DNA of 64,000 bases from Raphanus sativus (GCF_000801105.2 NW_026615381.1:1-64000); one strand, 5' to 3'. Positions 33,601 through 44,239 are shown, counted from the stretch's first letter. Notes: generated from the sequence alone by a model not told the origin. Program-made: numbers and translations.

Positions 33601-34783
33601 GAATCTTAGTGGTTGTTCAAGTCTAGTGGAGCTCCCATCTTCTATTGGGAATGCTATTTATCTCAAGGAATTGAATCTCAGTGGTTGCTCAAGTCTGTTG
33701 GAACTTTCATCGTCTATCGGCAATGCTATTAATCTGTATGACTTGAATCTTAGTGGTTGCTCGAGTTTAGTGGAGCTGCCTTTTTCTATTGGAAATATCA
33801 CTAGACTCGGTAAATTGGATTTGAGTGGATGCTCAAGTCTGCTGGAGATACCCTCTTCTATTGGAAACCTTGCTCATTTGTATGCTTTGAGTTTGAAAGG
33901 TTGCACAAAAATAGAGACCCTTCCGGTTAACATCTCTGTCTATGAACTTGATCTCACTGATTGCTTCTTGTTGAAAAAATTTCCTAATGTTTCATCAAAG
34001 ATCAGTGTTCTCAAGCTTACCGGAACCGCAATAGAAGAAATCCCTTCATCAATCACGTCATGTCTTTATCTTGACTTGCATATCTCATACTGGGAAAACC
34101 TCAAAGGATTCCCGCATGCTTTTGGCTGCATCAAAGAGATGCACGTGAGCGATACAAGAACACAAGAAATTTCTCCATGTGTCATGGAAATGTATCGTCT
34201 AGAAAAACTTGTGGTCAAGGGATGCACAAAACTGGTTTCACTCCCAGAGCTTCCGAGTTCCTTAGATTTCCTAGATGCACAGAACTGTGAGTCCCTAGAG
34301 AGACTGCATTGCTCTTTTGGAAGAACAAAGCTCCTCAACTTTGCTAACTGCTTCAGTCTGAATCAAGAAGCAAGAGACCTCATCATCAAGACATCGAGCT
34401 ATGAAAGTGCAATCTTACCCGGAGAAGAAGTGCCTGCCTACTTCACGTACCGCGCCACAGGGAACTCCGTGTCAATGGAGTTGAATGGATTTGATACGCG
34501 TTTTGATACAGACTTTAAGGCCTGTGTCTTGCTTGTTGATAAGGGTTGTACTGAGGTTGGCGACTGGAACAAGTTGGAAGTATCTCATTGCATGACAGGA
34601 AAACAGAATGGTTTCAGTGCTAAGTGTAGATCAGAAAACATCAACCCATCGCCACGTTTGAAGAAGCACCTCTACGTACTCGAATTTTTACAAGCGGTTA
34701 GTTCCAGCGAGTTAGTCTTTGAGTTCCAAGTCAACGATGACAAATGGGATATAGTAGAATGCGGGATACGCCTTGATGACTGA
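30640..34783 (+). CDS. TNL2 exons 2-4: NB-ARC, LRR and C-JID
   Basis: Exons 30640-31747, 31871-32188 and 32360-34783. The first begins in the phase left by a TIR exon; joined to 23957-24603 the protein would have 1498 residues. NB-ARC shows GPSGIGKST, VLDDVD, GPGSVIIITTQD, LPLGLKIMG and a canonical MHD (MHDLLARFG). Exon 4 has about 21 LRRs of some 24 residues built on CSSLVELPSSIGN, against about 13 in TNL1 and 10 in TNL3. A C-JID domain follows (FANCFSLNQEARD, FTYRATGNSV). These exons are clearly more diverged from TNL1 than the TIR exon is. No stop or frameshift was seen. Confidence 0.9.
32880..33770 (+). repeat. 72-bp tandem LRR repeats
   Basis: The DNA unit ATGCTCAAGTCTAGTGGAAC TCCCCTCCTCTATTGGTAAT and its continuation recur nearly unchanged, most clearly at 32890-33230 and again at 33530-33770. 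Each unit is one LRR. Such high DNA identity favours gain and loss by unequal exchange. Confidence 0.8.
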
Positions 34784-35365
34784 GGAAAAAGTGTTCATCT
34801 ATTTGCATCCGTAAAGCTAAGAAGCTACACTGATAAAAGTGTCTTCATGCACTCGCCTACGTGCACCACAAGACACCCTTTTGGTGCTTACCTAAGGAGC
34901 AGAAAGTTCTCACAAAATCCATTGTTTTGTTAAAATGTTCGATACGTGGACCTGGAGATTTCAGATTCTGGACTGTTTGTAGTTGATGATGTTAAAGGGT
35001 TAGCTGAAATCTATCCCAAGTCAATTTTTTTTTTTTAAACATTTTTGTGGAATTTGGAAACTCATGAATTCTGATGTAGCGACATTGATTTCAGTCACTT
35101 ACTTCCTTGAACTTTCTTCTGCTCTCCCTTGCCTTTTTCCTCTTCTTAGAATTGGATGGCCCTAAACGCACTGTTCCCATGGTGGAGCCATACATCAAAC
35201 TTCAATCCCCTAAGGAAAGTATTTTTCGTCGGTGATGAGAGCCAATTGAGTCAACGTTTCGTGTCATTTACTCAATTATACATACGAATTTTCCACACAT
35301 CTCTTTGGTTCATTCTTGCACTACATATCTTATCTAGAGATATACTTGGTCCTCTCGCCACCACA
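34784..35365. other. TNL2 3' flank and distal promoter block, third copy
   Basis: No gene. From about 35060 the sequence aligns with 22980-23100 (CTTACTTCCTTGAACTTTC, AGAATTGGATGGCC, CGCACTGTTCC), then continues with a weak match to the proximal TNL promoter (GAGTCAACGTTT). Confidence 0.55.
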
Positions 35366-35485
35366 CAGATTGGTTGTTTTTCCCTTTCATTTGCCATTCT
35401 CGCTGCTCCTGCATATGCTTCTTCATATTGTTTTTGAAAATTCAGATTCCATCAAGAAAACCAAGAAATCAGTTTTCCTTTTTTT
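35366..35485 (+). pseudogene. decayed TNL anchor exon upstream of TNL3
   Basis: The DNA aligns with codons 2-30 of TNL1 exon 1: a region like TTTCCTTTCATTTGCCATTC, then GCTGCTCCTGCATATGCTTC, ending TTCAGATTCCATCAAGAAAA beside TNL1 CTCAGATCCCATCAAGAAAA. The ATG is lost and frames shift. Similarity stops near 35485. It shows that TNL3 once had the same membrane-anchor start as its neighbours. Confidence 0.65.
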
Positions 35486-35636
35486 TTTCTACCTATTTCT
35501 TCAACTCCACTGTTTTGTGATATACTGATAAGCTATTGGGTCTATATCTTGGGCTTCAAATAAATTAGTTAATGGGCTCTGTAGCTTTGTGTTTACGTTC
35601 ATTTAGAACTCTATTTAGCCAAGTCTGGTCTGTAGA

Positions 35637-35973
35637 CAGAACCGGGCTTTACCCATGCTTGCGAAACATTTAAATGGGGTCTCCATTTTTGCGAGGTCCC
35701 TTTTTAAAAAAAAAAAACTTTTTGTATTTACTAAATATATAAATGTTTAATGTAAAATAGTAAGAAAATGATAAAAACTAGATTTTAAAACTAATAATTA
35801 TATAAAACAACTTTATAATAGATTAAAATGTTCTTTTGAAATTTTAAGTTGCCAAAAAATATTTTATCTTAATAAATAGTTTTAAATTCTTTTTTAAAAA
35901 TATCTTTAAAAATTTTAAAATTAGATTAAAAATATGTTTTGGACATAGCCCCGAAATCTGAGGTACGACTCTG
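35637..35973. mobile_element. old hAT-type MITE
   Basis: The element begins CAGAACCGGGCTTTACCCAT and ends GGTACGACTCTG, imperfectly inverted. Flanks TCTGTAGA and TCTGCAGG agree at six of eight positions, fitting an aged 8-bp duplication. It lies between the decayed anchor exon and the present start of TNL3. Confidence 0.55.
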
Positions 35974-36155
35974 TCTGCAGGAAACACTTTTCGATTACAC
36001 GGTCATCAATCTCAATTTCTTCCTCTCTATCTTCTCTTCTACCTTTGCTCTTGGTCATTTCTCCTTCCCTTTCTGTTCTACAGATTTGATCCTTCTAGGA
36101 TCTTATCATATACTAATACTTTATTCCCCCAAGAAAAGAAAAAAGCTTTCCAAAA

Positions 36156-39100
36156 ATGAGATTTCGATCGTTTTTGAAAGAAACTAAGAAACAGAGAAGG
36201 GTAGTGGAAAAGAGAAAGAAGAGGAAAGCAGATGAGCTTTCAAATCCAGTGAGAAAGAAGATCCGAGTGAAAAACCAGAGTCAAACTCAAGACCAATCAT
36301 CACCTCCTTCTTCTTTGTCTCCTCCCTCATTTTTGTCTCCACCGTCACCTCAGTCTTCGTTGTCTCCGCTACTACCACCTCTGTCTGCTCTGTCTCCTTC
36401 ATCCGCTCCATCTTCTTCCTCTCACGTCTGGTTACACGATGTCTTTCCGAGCTTCCGCGGGGAAGATGTCCGCGATAACTTTCTTAGTCACATTAAAAAG
36501 GAGTTTGGAAGAAAGACAATCACATTTTTCAACGATAATGGGATCGAGAGAGGAGAATCCATCGCTCCCGAACTCATACGGGGGATTAGAGCATCTAAGA
36601 TCGCGATCGTCTTGCTCTCGAGGAACTACGCTTCTTCTAAGTGGTGTCTTGAGGAGTTGGTGGAGATTATGAAGTGCAGGGAGGAGCTGGGTCAAACTGT
36701 GATTGCTATTTTCTATAAAGTAGATCCATCTGATGTAAAGAAGCTGACCGGTGATTTTGGGGAGGTGTTCGGAGAAACTTGTAAGGGTAAAGCTAAGAAG
36801 GAGATTAGGAGGTGGAAACAAGCTTTGGAGAAGGTGGCCACAATAGCTGGTTACCATTCATGCAACTGGTTTGTCCCCTATGCTTTGTTTTTTTACTTGC
36901 AATCTTTCAAAATATTATATGTACAGAAAAATACTAAAAATACCAAACAAATATTAATAAATTTTCAGCTTACTATATATAGGCCTGACTATATAACATG
37001 ATTTGAGAAATGTTCCAAGAATGTGACAGACAATTTTAATATCTCGGTAGTAATTTTGGAAAAATGTGAATTTTTTTTTTCTCTAATCACAAAATGTGAA
37101 AGTTCGTTAGTTTAATTATTTTTACTACAAAATTTAAAATAAAAACTCTTAAATTTTATAATGTCTGTATCAATAATGACTATTTTATTATGTATTCTAT
37201 CATCTTTCCTCTTTCTAGGGTTGATGAAGCTGCCATGATCGAGGATATATGCACCGATGTTTATAACAAGCTGAATAATTCTGCACAATCGAGTGATTTC
37301 GACAGTCTCGTTGGGATGAGAGCTCATATGACAAAACTGGAACTGTTGTTACGCCTAGGCTCCAATGAAGTGAGGATGATAGGGATTTGGGGTCCTTCTG
37401 GAATTGGTAAGAGCACCATCGCCAGAGTTCTATTTAGCCAATACTCTCGCGAGTTCCAGTTTAGTGTCTTTATGGAGAATATTAAAAGACGTTTTCCCAG
37501 ACCTTACTACGATGAGTACAGTGCTAAACTGCAATTACAAAAAGAGTTCATGTCCCAAATAATCAACCGAGAAGATATGAAGATTCAGCATTTAGGAGTT
37601 GTGGAAGACAGGTTAAAAGACAAGAGAGTGCTTGCCATTCTTGATGACGTGGATCATTCGTTGCAAATAGAAGCCATAGCGAAAGAAGCTCGGTGGTTTG
37701 GTCCTGGAAGTCGGATAATCATCACAACACAAGATAAAAGGCTTTTAAATGCACGTAGGATTGACGATATTTACGAGGTGGAGTTTCCACCTGACGACGA
37801 GGCTCTTGAAATTTTCTGCATGTATGCTTTTGGCCAAAAGTCTCCACATGATGGATTTAAGGAACTTGCTTGCGAAGTTACAAAACTTGCCGGTGATCTT
37901 CCTTTGGGACTAAAGGTTATAGGATCTTACTTCGAAGGAAGACCCAAGCAGGAGTGGGAAGAGGACCTACCAAGGTTAAGAAGTATACTTGATGGAGAAA
38001 TAGAAAGTATTTTAAAGTTCAGTTATGATGCCTTATGCGTTGATGATCAAAATTTATTTCTTCATTTATCTTGCTTTTTCAACTATGAAACGCCTGAAAT
38101 TGTGGAAGGGTGTCTTGCAAAGAAATTTGTTGGTGTGAAAGGTTGTCTCCGTGGTTTAATTGAGAAATCTTTCATATCATTTGAGGGGAGTCTATATATA
38201 GAGATCCATGATTTGCTAGCACGTTTTGGTAGAGAAATTGTTCGTAAACAATCCATTCGTGAACCTGGGCAGCGTCAGTTTTTGGTTGATGTTGGAGATA
38301 TATGTCAAGTACTACGAGATGATGATAAACTAGTAAGTTTTTACATTAGTCGTTCACTGCATTTCTCCCTACAAAATTTGATAAAATTCATCTTTGCTTC
38401 TTTTTTTTTTGAACACACAAACTTTGCTTATGTATTTTTGGGTTCTTTTTCAGGGTAGTGGAAATGTTATAGGCATAGATCTGGACCTTTCAAAGTTGGA
38501 GACGGAGTTGAAGATAAGTGATGGAGTTTTTGCAAGAATGTCAAATGTCCAATTCTTAAGAGTCAGAAGATATTGTTTTCACAATATGCCATATCCCGTG
38601 ACATGTCTGCCCCCAAATCTAAGAAATTTGTATTGGGATTCTTATCCGATGACATGTCTGCCTTCTAATTTTAATCCGGAGTTCCTGGTGAAATTAATCT
38701 TGACTGAAAGCAACTACCTTGAGAAATTATGGGAAGGAAATAAAGTAAGTAAAAAAGTAATATTTGTACTTTGATTTACTTATATTTTAGTTGACCGGTC
38801 TTCTTTTATTGATGTTTTTCTTCTTCTACCTTATTTTTTTATGTTTCTGAACAGACTATTAGAAATCTCAAATTGATGAATTTGTCGGATTCTGACAATC
38901 TAAAGGAGCTTCCTGATCTCTCAACTGCCACTAATCTGCAAACATTGAATCTTCGTGGTTGCTCAAGTCTAACTGAGCTCCCCTTTTCTATAGGAAATGC
39001 TATCAATCTCCGAAAATTGGATCTTAGTGGATGTACAAGTCTGATGGAACTCCCCTCTTCTATGGAAAATGTCACTACTCTCGAGAAGTTGCTTCTCACG

Positions 39101-40324
39101 GGATGCTCACATATAGCTAACCTCCCATCCTCCATTGGTAATCTCAAGGTGTTGTATCTCCAAAACTGCTCAAGTTTGGTGGAGCTTCCATCTTCTGTTA
39201 TAAATTCCCTTAATCTCAAGGCATTTGCTTGTAGTGGTTGTTCAAATCTTGTGGAGCTCCCTCTGTATATGGATACTGCCAGTTACCACAAGAAATTTGA
39301 GCTGAGAGGATGCTCAAGTCTACGGGAGCTCCCCTCTTCTATTGGGAATATAACTAGTCTTGAGGAGTTGTATCTCGGTGGATGCTCAAGTCTTGTTGAG
39401 CTCCCTTCTTCCATTGGGAATATGACTAATCTCATGAAGCTGTCTCTTAATGGATGCTCAAGTCTTGTGAAGCTCCCCTCTTCTGTTGGGGATATGAGTA
39501 ATCTCAGGGAGTTGTATCTCGAAAGATGCTCAAAGCTAACGGCCCTTCCGGTCAATATCAACATGAAATCTCTTGATACACTTAATCTCACTGACTGCTC
39601 GTCATTGAAAGTCTTTCCCGAGATTTCCACAAACATCGGAGTTCTAAAGCTCACTGGAACTGCAATAGAACAATTCCCTCCATCAATCATATCATGGCCT
39701 CGTCTACGTGAACTTGTAATCAAGGGATGCGCGAAGCTGGTTTCTCTTCCGCAGCTTCCGGACTCCTTAGAATGCCTAGTCGCAGACAATTGTGGGTCCC
39801 TCGAAAGACTAGATTGCTCTTTTAACAAGAAAAAGTTTAATGCGCTCTGCTTTGTTAACTGCTTTAAACTGAATCAAGAAGCAAGTGACATTATCATCAA
39901 CACATCGACAAGAGACTTTGCAATTTTTCCAGGAGAAACAGTGCCTACGTGTTTCAGTTACCGAGCCACCGGGAGTACCATGTCAATGACGTGGAATGGA
40001 TTAGATACACAGTACTTTCCTACATCCTTGAGATTTAAAGCTTGCCTCTTGCTGGTTTATAAGGGTGACGTGGATGCTGGTGATCGCCACTGGTCTGAAA
40101 TAACTTATTGCATCAAGGACAAACTGAGTGGTGTTAAACCAGTAAGTTATTCTTATAGATTGTTCGATTTGTCTCCAACTTCAGGGGAGCATCTGTTAGT
40201 ATTCGAAATTGAAGAAACTGTGAGTTCCCCCGAGATAGTCTTTGAGTTCGAACACAAAAACAAAAATTGGGAGATTAAAGAATGTGGGATACATCCTCTG
40301 GAAACCTTGGCTCCCTCATGTTAA
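36156..40324 (+). CDS. TNL3: TIR-NB-LRR protein with a basic N-terminus
   Basis: Exons 36156-36868, 37219-38332, 38454-38744 and 38855-40324 give 1195 residues. Instead of a membrane anchor the N-terminus is basic: KKQRRVVEKRKKRK (about 11-24) and NPVRKKIRVK (about 30-39), which looks like a bipartite nuclear localisation signal. A Ser/Pro linker leads to the TIR domain (about 90-230, WCLEEL present). NB-ARC has GPSGIGKST near 293, VLAILDDVDH, GPGSRIIITTQD and IHDLLARFG in the MHD position. About 10 LRRs and a C-JID domain (VNCFKLNQEASD, FSYRATG) follow. It lacks 44 residues after the LRRs that TNL1 and TNL2 keep. NB-ARC sequence is closest to TNL1. No disabling mutation was seen. Confidence 0.92.
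38392..38429. mobile_element. 22-bp poly(T) micro-insertion in TNL3 intron 2
   Basis: CTTTGCTT at 38392-38399 is repeated at 38422-38429 and encloses a C, a run of Ts and gaacacacaaa. TNL1 has the same intron without the insert (CATCATTGTTTATGTATC against CATCTTTGCTTATGTATT), so the paralog shows the empty site. Confidence 0.75.
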
Positions 40325-40544
40325 TGGAAGCTGTGAAGAAAAAAAAAAACAAATCGCATATTTTCTCTAAATAACTTCTCTTTAAAAAAATCTTACTTTC
40401 AAGGTTGATGTGCATCTTTTGCTGTATTTGTGTAAGATTATCATTGTGCTATGTTGGGTTTGAGTACAAATGAGCCGGCATATATATATGTAATGCATGT
40501 ATGTGCATAATCATAATAATACTAAATCAGATCAGATTCATAAG

Positions 40545-40850
40545 TTTATAGATATATCTATAAACTTATAGCCACAACATAACTCCAAGCATTCATTAAA
40601 ATCTTAACAAAACCAGAAGACAAATATATGATTACACATCTCACCTTCTTCTATATATGAACACAAACAATCCAAAGTCAGTCGCTTTGAGCATAGCATC
40701 CTTCATATTTACTAGTAGGGAGCAAGAGAGAGTTCTCAGGCTTGAGTTCACGATGCATCCCACCCATGAAATGGCAAATCGACGATGTCTTGCTTTCTTG
40801 TTAGCTTCCTCTTGAGTATTGATTTCCATGCGTATGTAGGTATTCATGAG
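40545..40850 (-). pseudogene. calcium-dependent protein kinase fragment (CPK15-like), copy 2
   Basis: Minus strand contains [21 protein letters not shown] read across frames, KDAMLKATDFGLFVFI, and the start of the same intron seen at 21978-22215. It is shorter than copy 1 and more broken, and occupies the same antisense position after TNL3 that copy 1 occupies after TNL1. This shows that the duplicated unit included kinase sequence. Confidence 0.78.
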
Positions 40851-41382
40851 ACAGCACTATTTCACACTCACCCAAAAACCAAGTAGTCGTATTTTAATGG
40901 TAAAAGTTAATTTGGGCAAAACGTGACACTCAGGGTTATGAGTTTGATTTTTGCTGGGATCAAACTTGGATATTTAGTTACATAATATGAGATGAGACTT
41001 TAGATCTCATTCAAAAAGAATTGTCTATTATAGGAACCGTGTAAAAATCACAACCGGCTCCAATCTAACGTTTATCGGACTGTGACCAGAAGTAGGCCAG
41101 GCCTATTCCAGTACTAGATATGGGCCTCTTAAAGAAATGCAAAAGTTTCAGTAGAGCTATTGTCGCGTCAGTACATCTAAAAGCATCAAAACAATTGACC
41201 AGACTCGATTTTTCTTGGTAGAAATTTGTAATATATACTTTTGACGAGATTCTTTTCATACAAAGAGAAAAGTGAGCAAACTACAATGACCATGAATTTG
41301 TATATACAATTTGTACACGTGCAATATGCAAAACTGGTGGAACAAAGAGACTGAAGAATTAAGAGCGTACGAAAAGTTCTTA
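40851..41382. other. intergenic, no gene seen
   Basis: Ordinary AT-rich sequence without a coding signal. Confidence 0.4.
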
Positions 41383-41633
41383 GAGCATTATTATTGCAAA
41401 AACCCACTTGGGTTTCTAAATTTTTTTTTTTTTTCATTTTTTTTTGTCCGAATTTAAAAAAAAAAAAAAAAAACGTACCAACCGCGGGCCGCCACGTGTC
41501 GTGGGGCCCGCAAACAGCAAGAGAAACCAATCCTTCTTTCGCGACTTTGGCGTTGAGTTTGTTGATGTTGTGTGGGGCCCACATGTACTTTTTCTCTTCC
41601 GAACTCCCAAGAGAAACTGCATTATTAATGCTC
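41383..41633. mobile_element. MITE with TTA duplication (Harbinger/Tourist-like)
   Basis: The 251-bp element starts GAGCATTATTATTGCAAAAA and ends TGCATTATTAATGCTC, with TTA at 41380-41382 and 41634-41636. Inside are opposing T and A runs (about 41420-41473) able to fold back, and GC-rich CCACGTGTCGTGGGGCCCGC. Confidence 0.75.
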
Positions 41634-41757
41634 TTACCTTCCCATGCAAATGCAAAAATAAATATTTATGTTTAATAATAATTAGTATTTAATTTTCAAC
41701 CTACTCTTGGAAACCATAGTACTCATTTGGTTAATTATTCATTCGAGCACGTGAATC

Positions 41758-41922
41758 CAGTGGCGGAGGCACATGCAACAATATGGGGGCAATGAACCCA
41801 ATAAAATTAAAAAATTTAGTGTAATTTAAAGCCAAATTTATATTATGCTCCCATTCATATTTTTTCCCCATACCTTTGTCTATGTCTGCCCCCAATAATA
41901 TTTTTTTCTGCTTCCGCCACTG
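41758..41922. mobile_element. hAT MITE with perfect 8-bp duplication
   Basis: Ends are CAGTGGCGGAGGCA and its near inverse TGCTTCCGCCACTG. CGTGAATC occurs exactly at 41750-41757 and 41923-41930. At 165 bp no transposase is possible. Confidence 0.92.
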
Positions 41923-42056
41923 CGTGAATCACTCTGTAATCTGTATCACCAAGTATAATATTCATCATATAAAAAATCATACTAGCATATGTAGTTAATG
42001 ATATTTGACGAAACCCTCTACCGAAACTTGATTCAATTGGTATACAAAATATTATT

Positions 42057-42109
42057 ATCAGCATAATTTTTTTTTTTTTTTTGAAGAACAGGCTCATCAG
42101 CATAATTTT
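42057..42109. mobile_element. 25-bp poly(T) micro-insertion with 14-bp duplication
   Basis: ATCAGCATAATTTT at 42057-42070 recurs at 42096-42109. The insert is twelve Ts followed by gaagaacaggctc, a reversed poly(A)-tail stub. Confidence 0.75.
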
Positions 42110-42621
42110 GCATACGAACTACTATTCTGACGATGTCAAGCTCGAAAAAAAAAACATCAATCATTCAATCCAAGTGGACTTTATAATGTCCTGATTAAAA
42201 CAGTAAACAACACATGTTAACCTAAGCAAAGAATAACTGAACTCTGCACAGGAACAGTTTTACAGTGTATATATAAAATATTCCCACATGTTTTTTTTAA
42301 GTATATAAACATTTCAGCACAAAGGTCCATCGGAGTTCTAATTATTTGTAAAGGGTTAATAAAATAAATTTTATAGTTTATTAATTAGAAAGACTGCTAA
42401 TTAACAAGAAAAAACGATAATTTACACATATAATCGAATTTATTAAAGACACTGGTACATCAGAACAAAAAAGTTATTCAACAGTTAAATCATATTTGAT
42501 TAAAATATTTTACTTTCTTTTTACCAAGATAACTCAAAACCAAAATATTACTTTTTAAATCTTTCTTTCGTATATGATATTTACATTTTAACAAAAAAGT
42601 ATTTGATTAAAATTAAAACAG

Positions 42622-42817
42622 AACCAGGACGAGTTAGTCTAGTGGTGTACGACTTGCGGTTGTAAGTATGGCCCCGGGTTCAATTCACACTGACGACCAG
42701 GAAATTTACATTCGGATTTATTCTGGCGCCCGAGATCGAAGACCATTATCTAGCCATGACCTATTTTTGGATGTATGTCCGCACCGCTAAGGATTATACC
42801 AAGTCTAAGTTGCAATA
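42622..42817 (+). mobile_element. tRNA-derived SINE
   Basis: About 196 bp with RNA polymerase III promoter boxes: A-box-like TAGTCTAGTGG at 42635-42645 and B box GGGTTCAATTC at 42676-42686. A-box to B-box spacing fits a tRNA-derived head. AAAACAG at 42615-42621 and 42818-42824 is a likely short target duplication. The family resembles Brassicaceae SINEs, but I cannot name it. Confidence 0.8.
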
Positions 42818-43089
42818 AAAACAGCTAAAATATTACTCTAAGTTGCAAGTCTTCGGAAGTGCACGGCCGACACAATAGACAAATAATTTCAACAAGTAAC
42901 GTTGGTCCACTCCCGTCAACTTCACCAATTTGCTAATAATTTGATAATTATAGTTTTTGTCCACAGTTAGCTATACATACCAGAACTAGTGGACATTATT
43001 AATATTAAATTATGTAAGTTATCATAAAATGGTTTAGAATTTATTTAAAATAGCATAGATTCTTTCAGTATTGTAAATATAGGCACTAT

Positions 43090-43139
43090 TTCAATAGACG
43101 TTACTCCTTTTTTTTTTGAAAAAGGGCTTCAATAGACGT
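43090..43139. mobile_element. 26-bp poly(T) micro-insertion with 12-bp duplication
   Basis: TTCAATAGACGT at 43090-43101 recurs at 43128-43139. The insert is tactcc, a T run, then gaaaaagggc. Confidence 0.75.
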
Positions 43140-43807
43140 ACGCTTTGATTTAAGCAATACAACAAATCAACAATCAACAATAAATTTAAAATTTTAGAAA
43201 CAAAAATATGACGAGTTTTATTCTAGTTTTGTAGTTAGAGTTGACACGTTTAATCAAGGACCAATTAGATTAGATGTGAACTATAAGATTTAAAAAATCC
43301 ATCCCATGTTCTCAATAGGACATGTTCAATGTTTTAAAGGTGTTTTATTTTTGTTGTGTGTTGTGAATACCAGTAATGTACTCAATATTGTAATAGGACC
43401 ATGTTCGTGATAGCAAATATATAATATTAGGAGTATTATTCAGGATCAATTTTTATTTTCACATATCTCCGTAACAATTTGTGATCATATTTACTCTTTT
43501 GAGAAGGTATAATAAAATGTTACTCATTTATTTATGAAATAGAAGTTTTTATAAAAAAAAATTTTTGAAGAAAATAAGTTGTTGATAATATTTTCCTTTT
43601 TATTAAGTAATTCAGTTACAAGGAGTGGATGAGGATGACACAACTTGGTCAACTAATTACAACGTAACTTTGAAAAAGACATTCCACGTAAAGACTAATC
43701 AACCTTTGTCATCTCTCCCGACATGGCCGTACAAATCTAATCCTTTTCCTCGAGCCTTTTATCCATTTCTTTATTACAAAAAGAGAAACCTATTTTCTCT
43801 GGTACAC
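43140..43807. other. upstream region of the small gene at 43883
   Basis: AT-rich to about 43600, then pyrimidine-rich stretches typical of plant promoters. No gene seen. Confidence 0.4.
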
Positions 43808-43815
43808 TATAAATA
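43808..43815 (+). promoter_or_regulatory. TATA box
   Basis: TATAAATA lies 75 bases before the ATG at 43883, leaving room for a short leader. Confidence 0.6.
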
Positions 43816-43882
43816 CTTATAACCTTTCTTTAAGCTCTGAATCTCAGCAAGCAAATCAATCAGACAAATAAAACAAAACAAA

Positions 43883-44239
43883 ATGGGAAACTGCATATGT
43901 GTAATAAACAAAACAACAACAGAGAGAAGAAGGAGAAGAGGATCCACCGTGTTCCATGATGACGACGTGGTGGAAGAGAAGCTACTCGGAGAAACAAGTA
44001 ACGTGTCGTCATCAACCTCTTCTTCCACGTGTGGAGGAAGAGAGATTAAGATAAAGATGACGAGGAAAGAATTTGAAGATCTCATGAGAAACATTAGTTT
44101 GGAGGGTTTGACGGCGGAAGAGGTTTTTTCTAATTTTCTTTCCGACGGTGGAGATCAAATCGGAACCGCCGCTGATGTATCTAATGATCACCAACGGCCG
44201 TGGAGACCAGCGTTACAGAGCATCCCTGAGATTGATTAA
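43883..44239 (+). CDS. small protein with N-myristoylation start, function unknown
   Basis: One exon encodes 118 residues. MGNCICVINK is a strong N-myristoylation start (Gly2), with Cys4 and Cys6 available for palmitoylation, so membrane attachment is likely. A basic run (ERRRRRG) follows, then a Ser-rich stretch, a charged segment KIKMTRKEFEDLMRNISLEG that could form a helix, and a C-terminus ending RPWRPALQSIPEID. A good TATA box sits upstream. Plants have many small MGNC proteins of unknown role. Its place between the TNL cluster and the MATE genes suggests a conserved syntenic gene. I do not recognise a named family. Confidence 0.8.
   Translation: MGNCICVINKTTTERRRRRGSTVFHDDDVVEEKLLGETSNVSSSTSSSTCGGREIKIKMTRKEFEDLMRNISLEGLTAEEVFSNFLSDGGDQIGTAADVSNDHQRPWRPALQSIPEID

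Noticed and set aside
41394..41692. Several 70-130 codon frames around 41.5 kb on both strands
   Set aside because: They run through the poly(T)/poly(A) hairpin and ends of the MITE at 41383-41633.
42622..42720. tRNA gene suggested by A and B boxes
   Set aside because: The head does not fold as a cloverleaf with an acceptor stem and is followed by a non-tRNA body and short direct repeats, so a SINE fits better.
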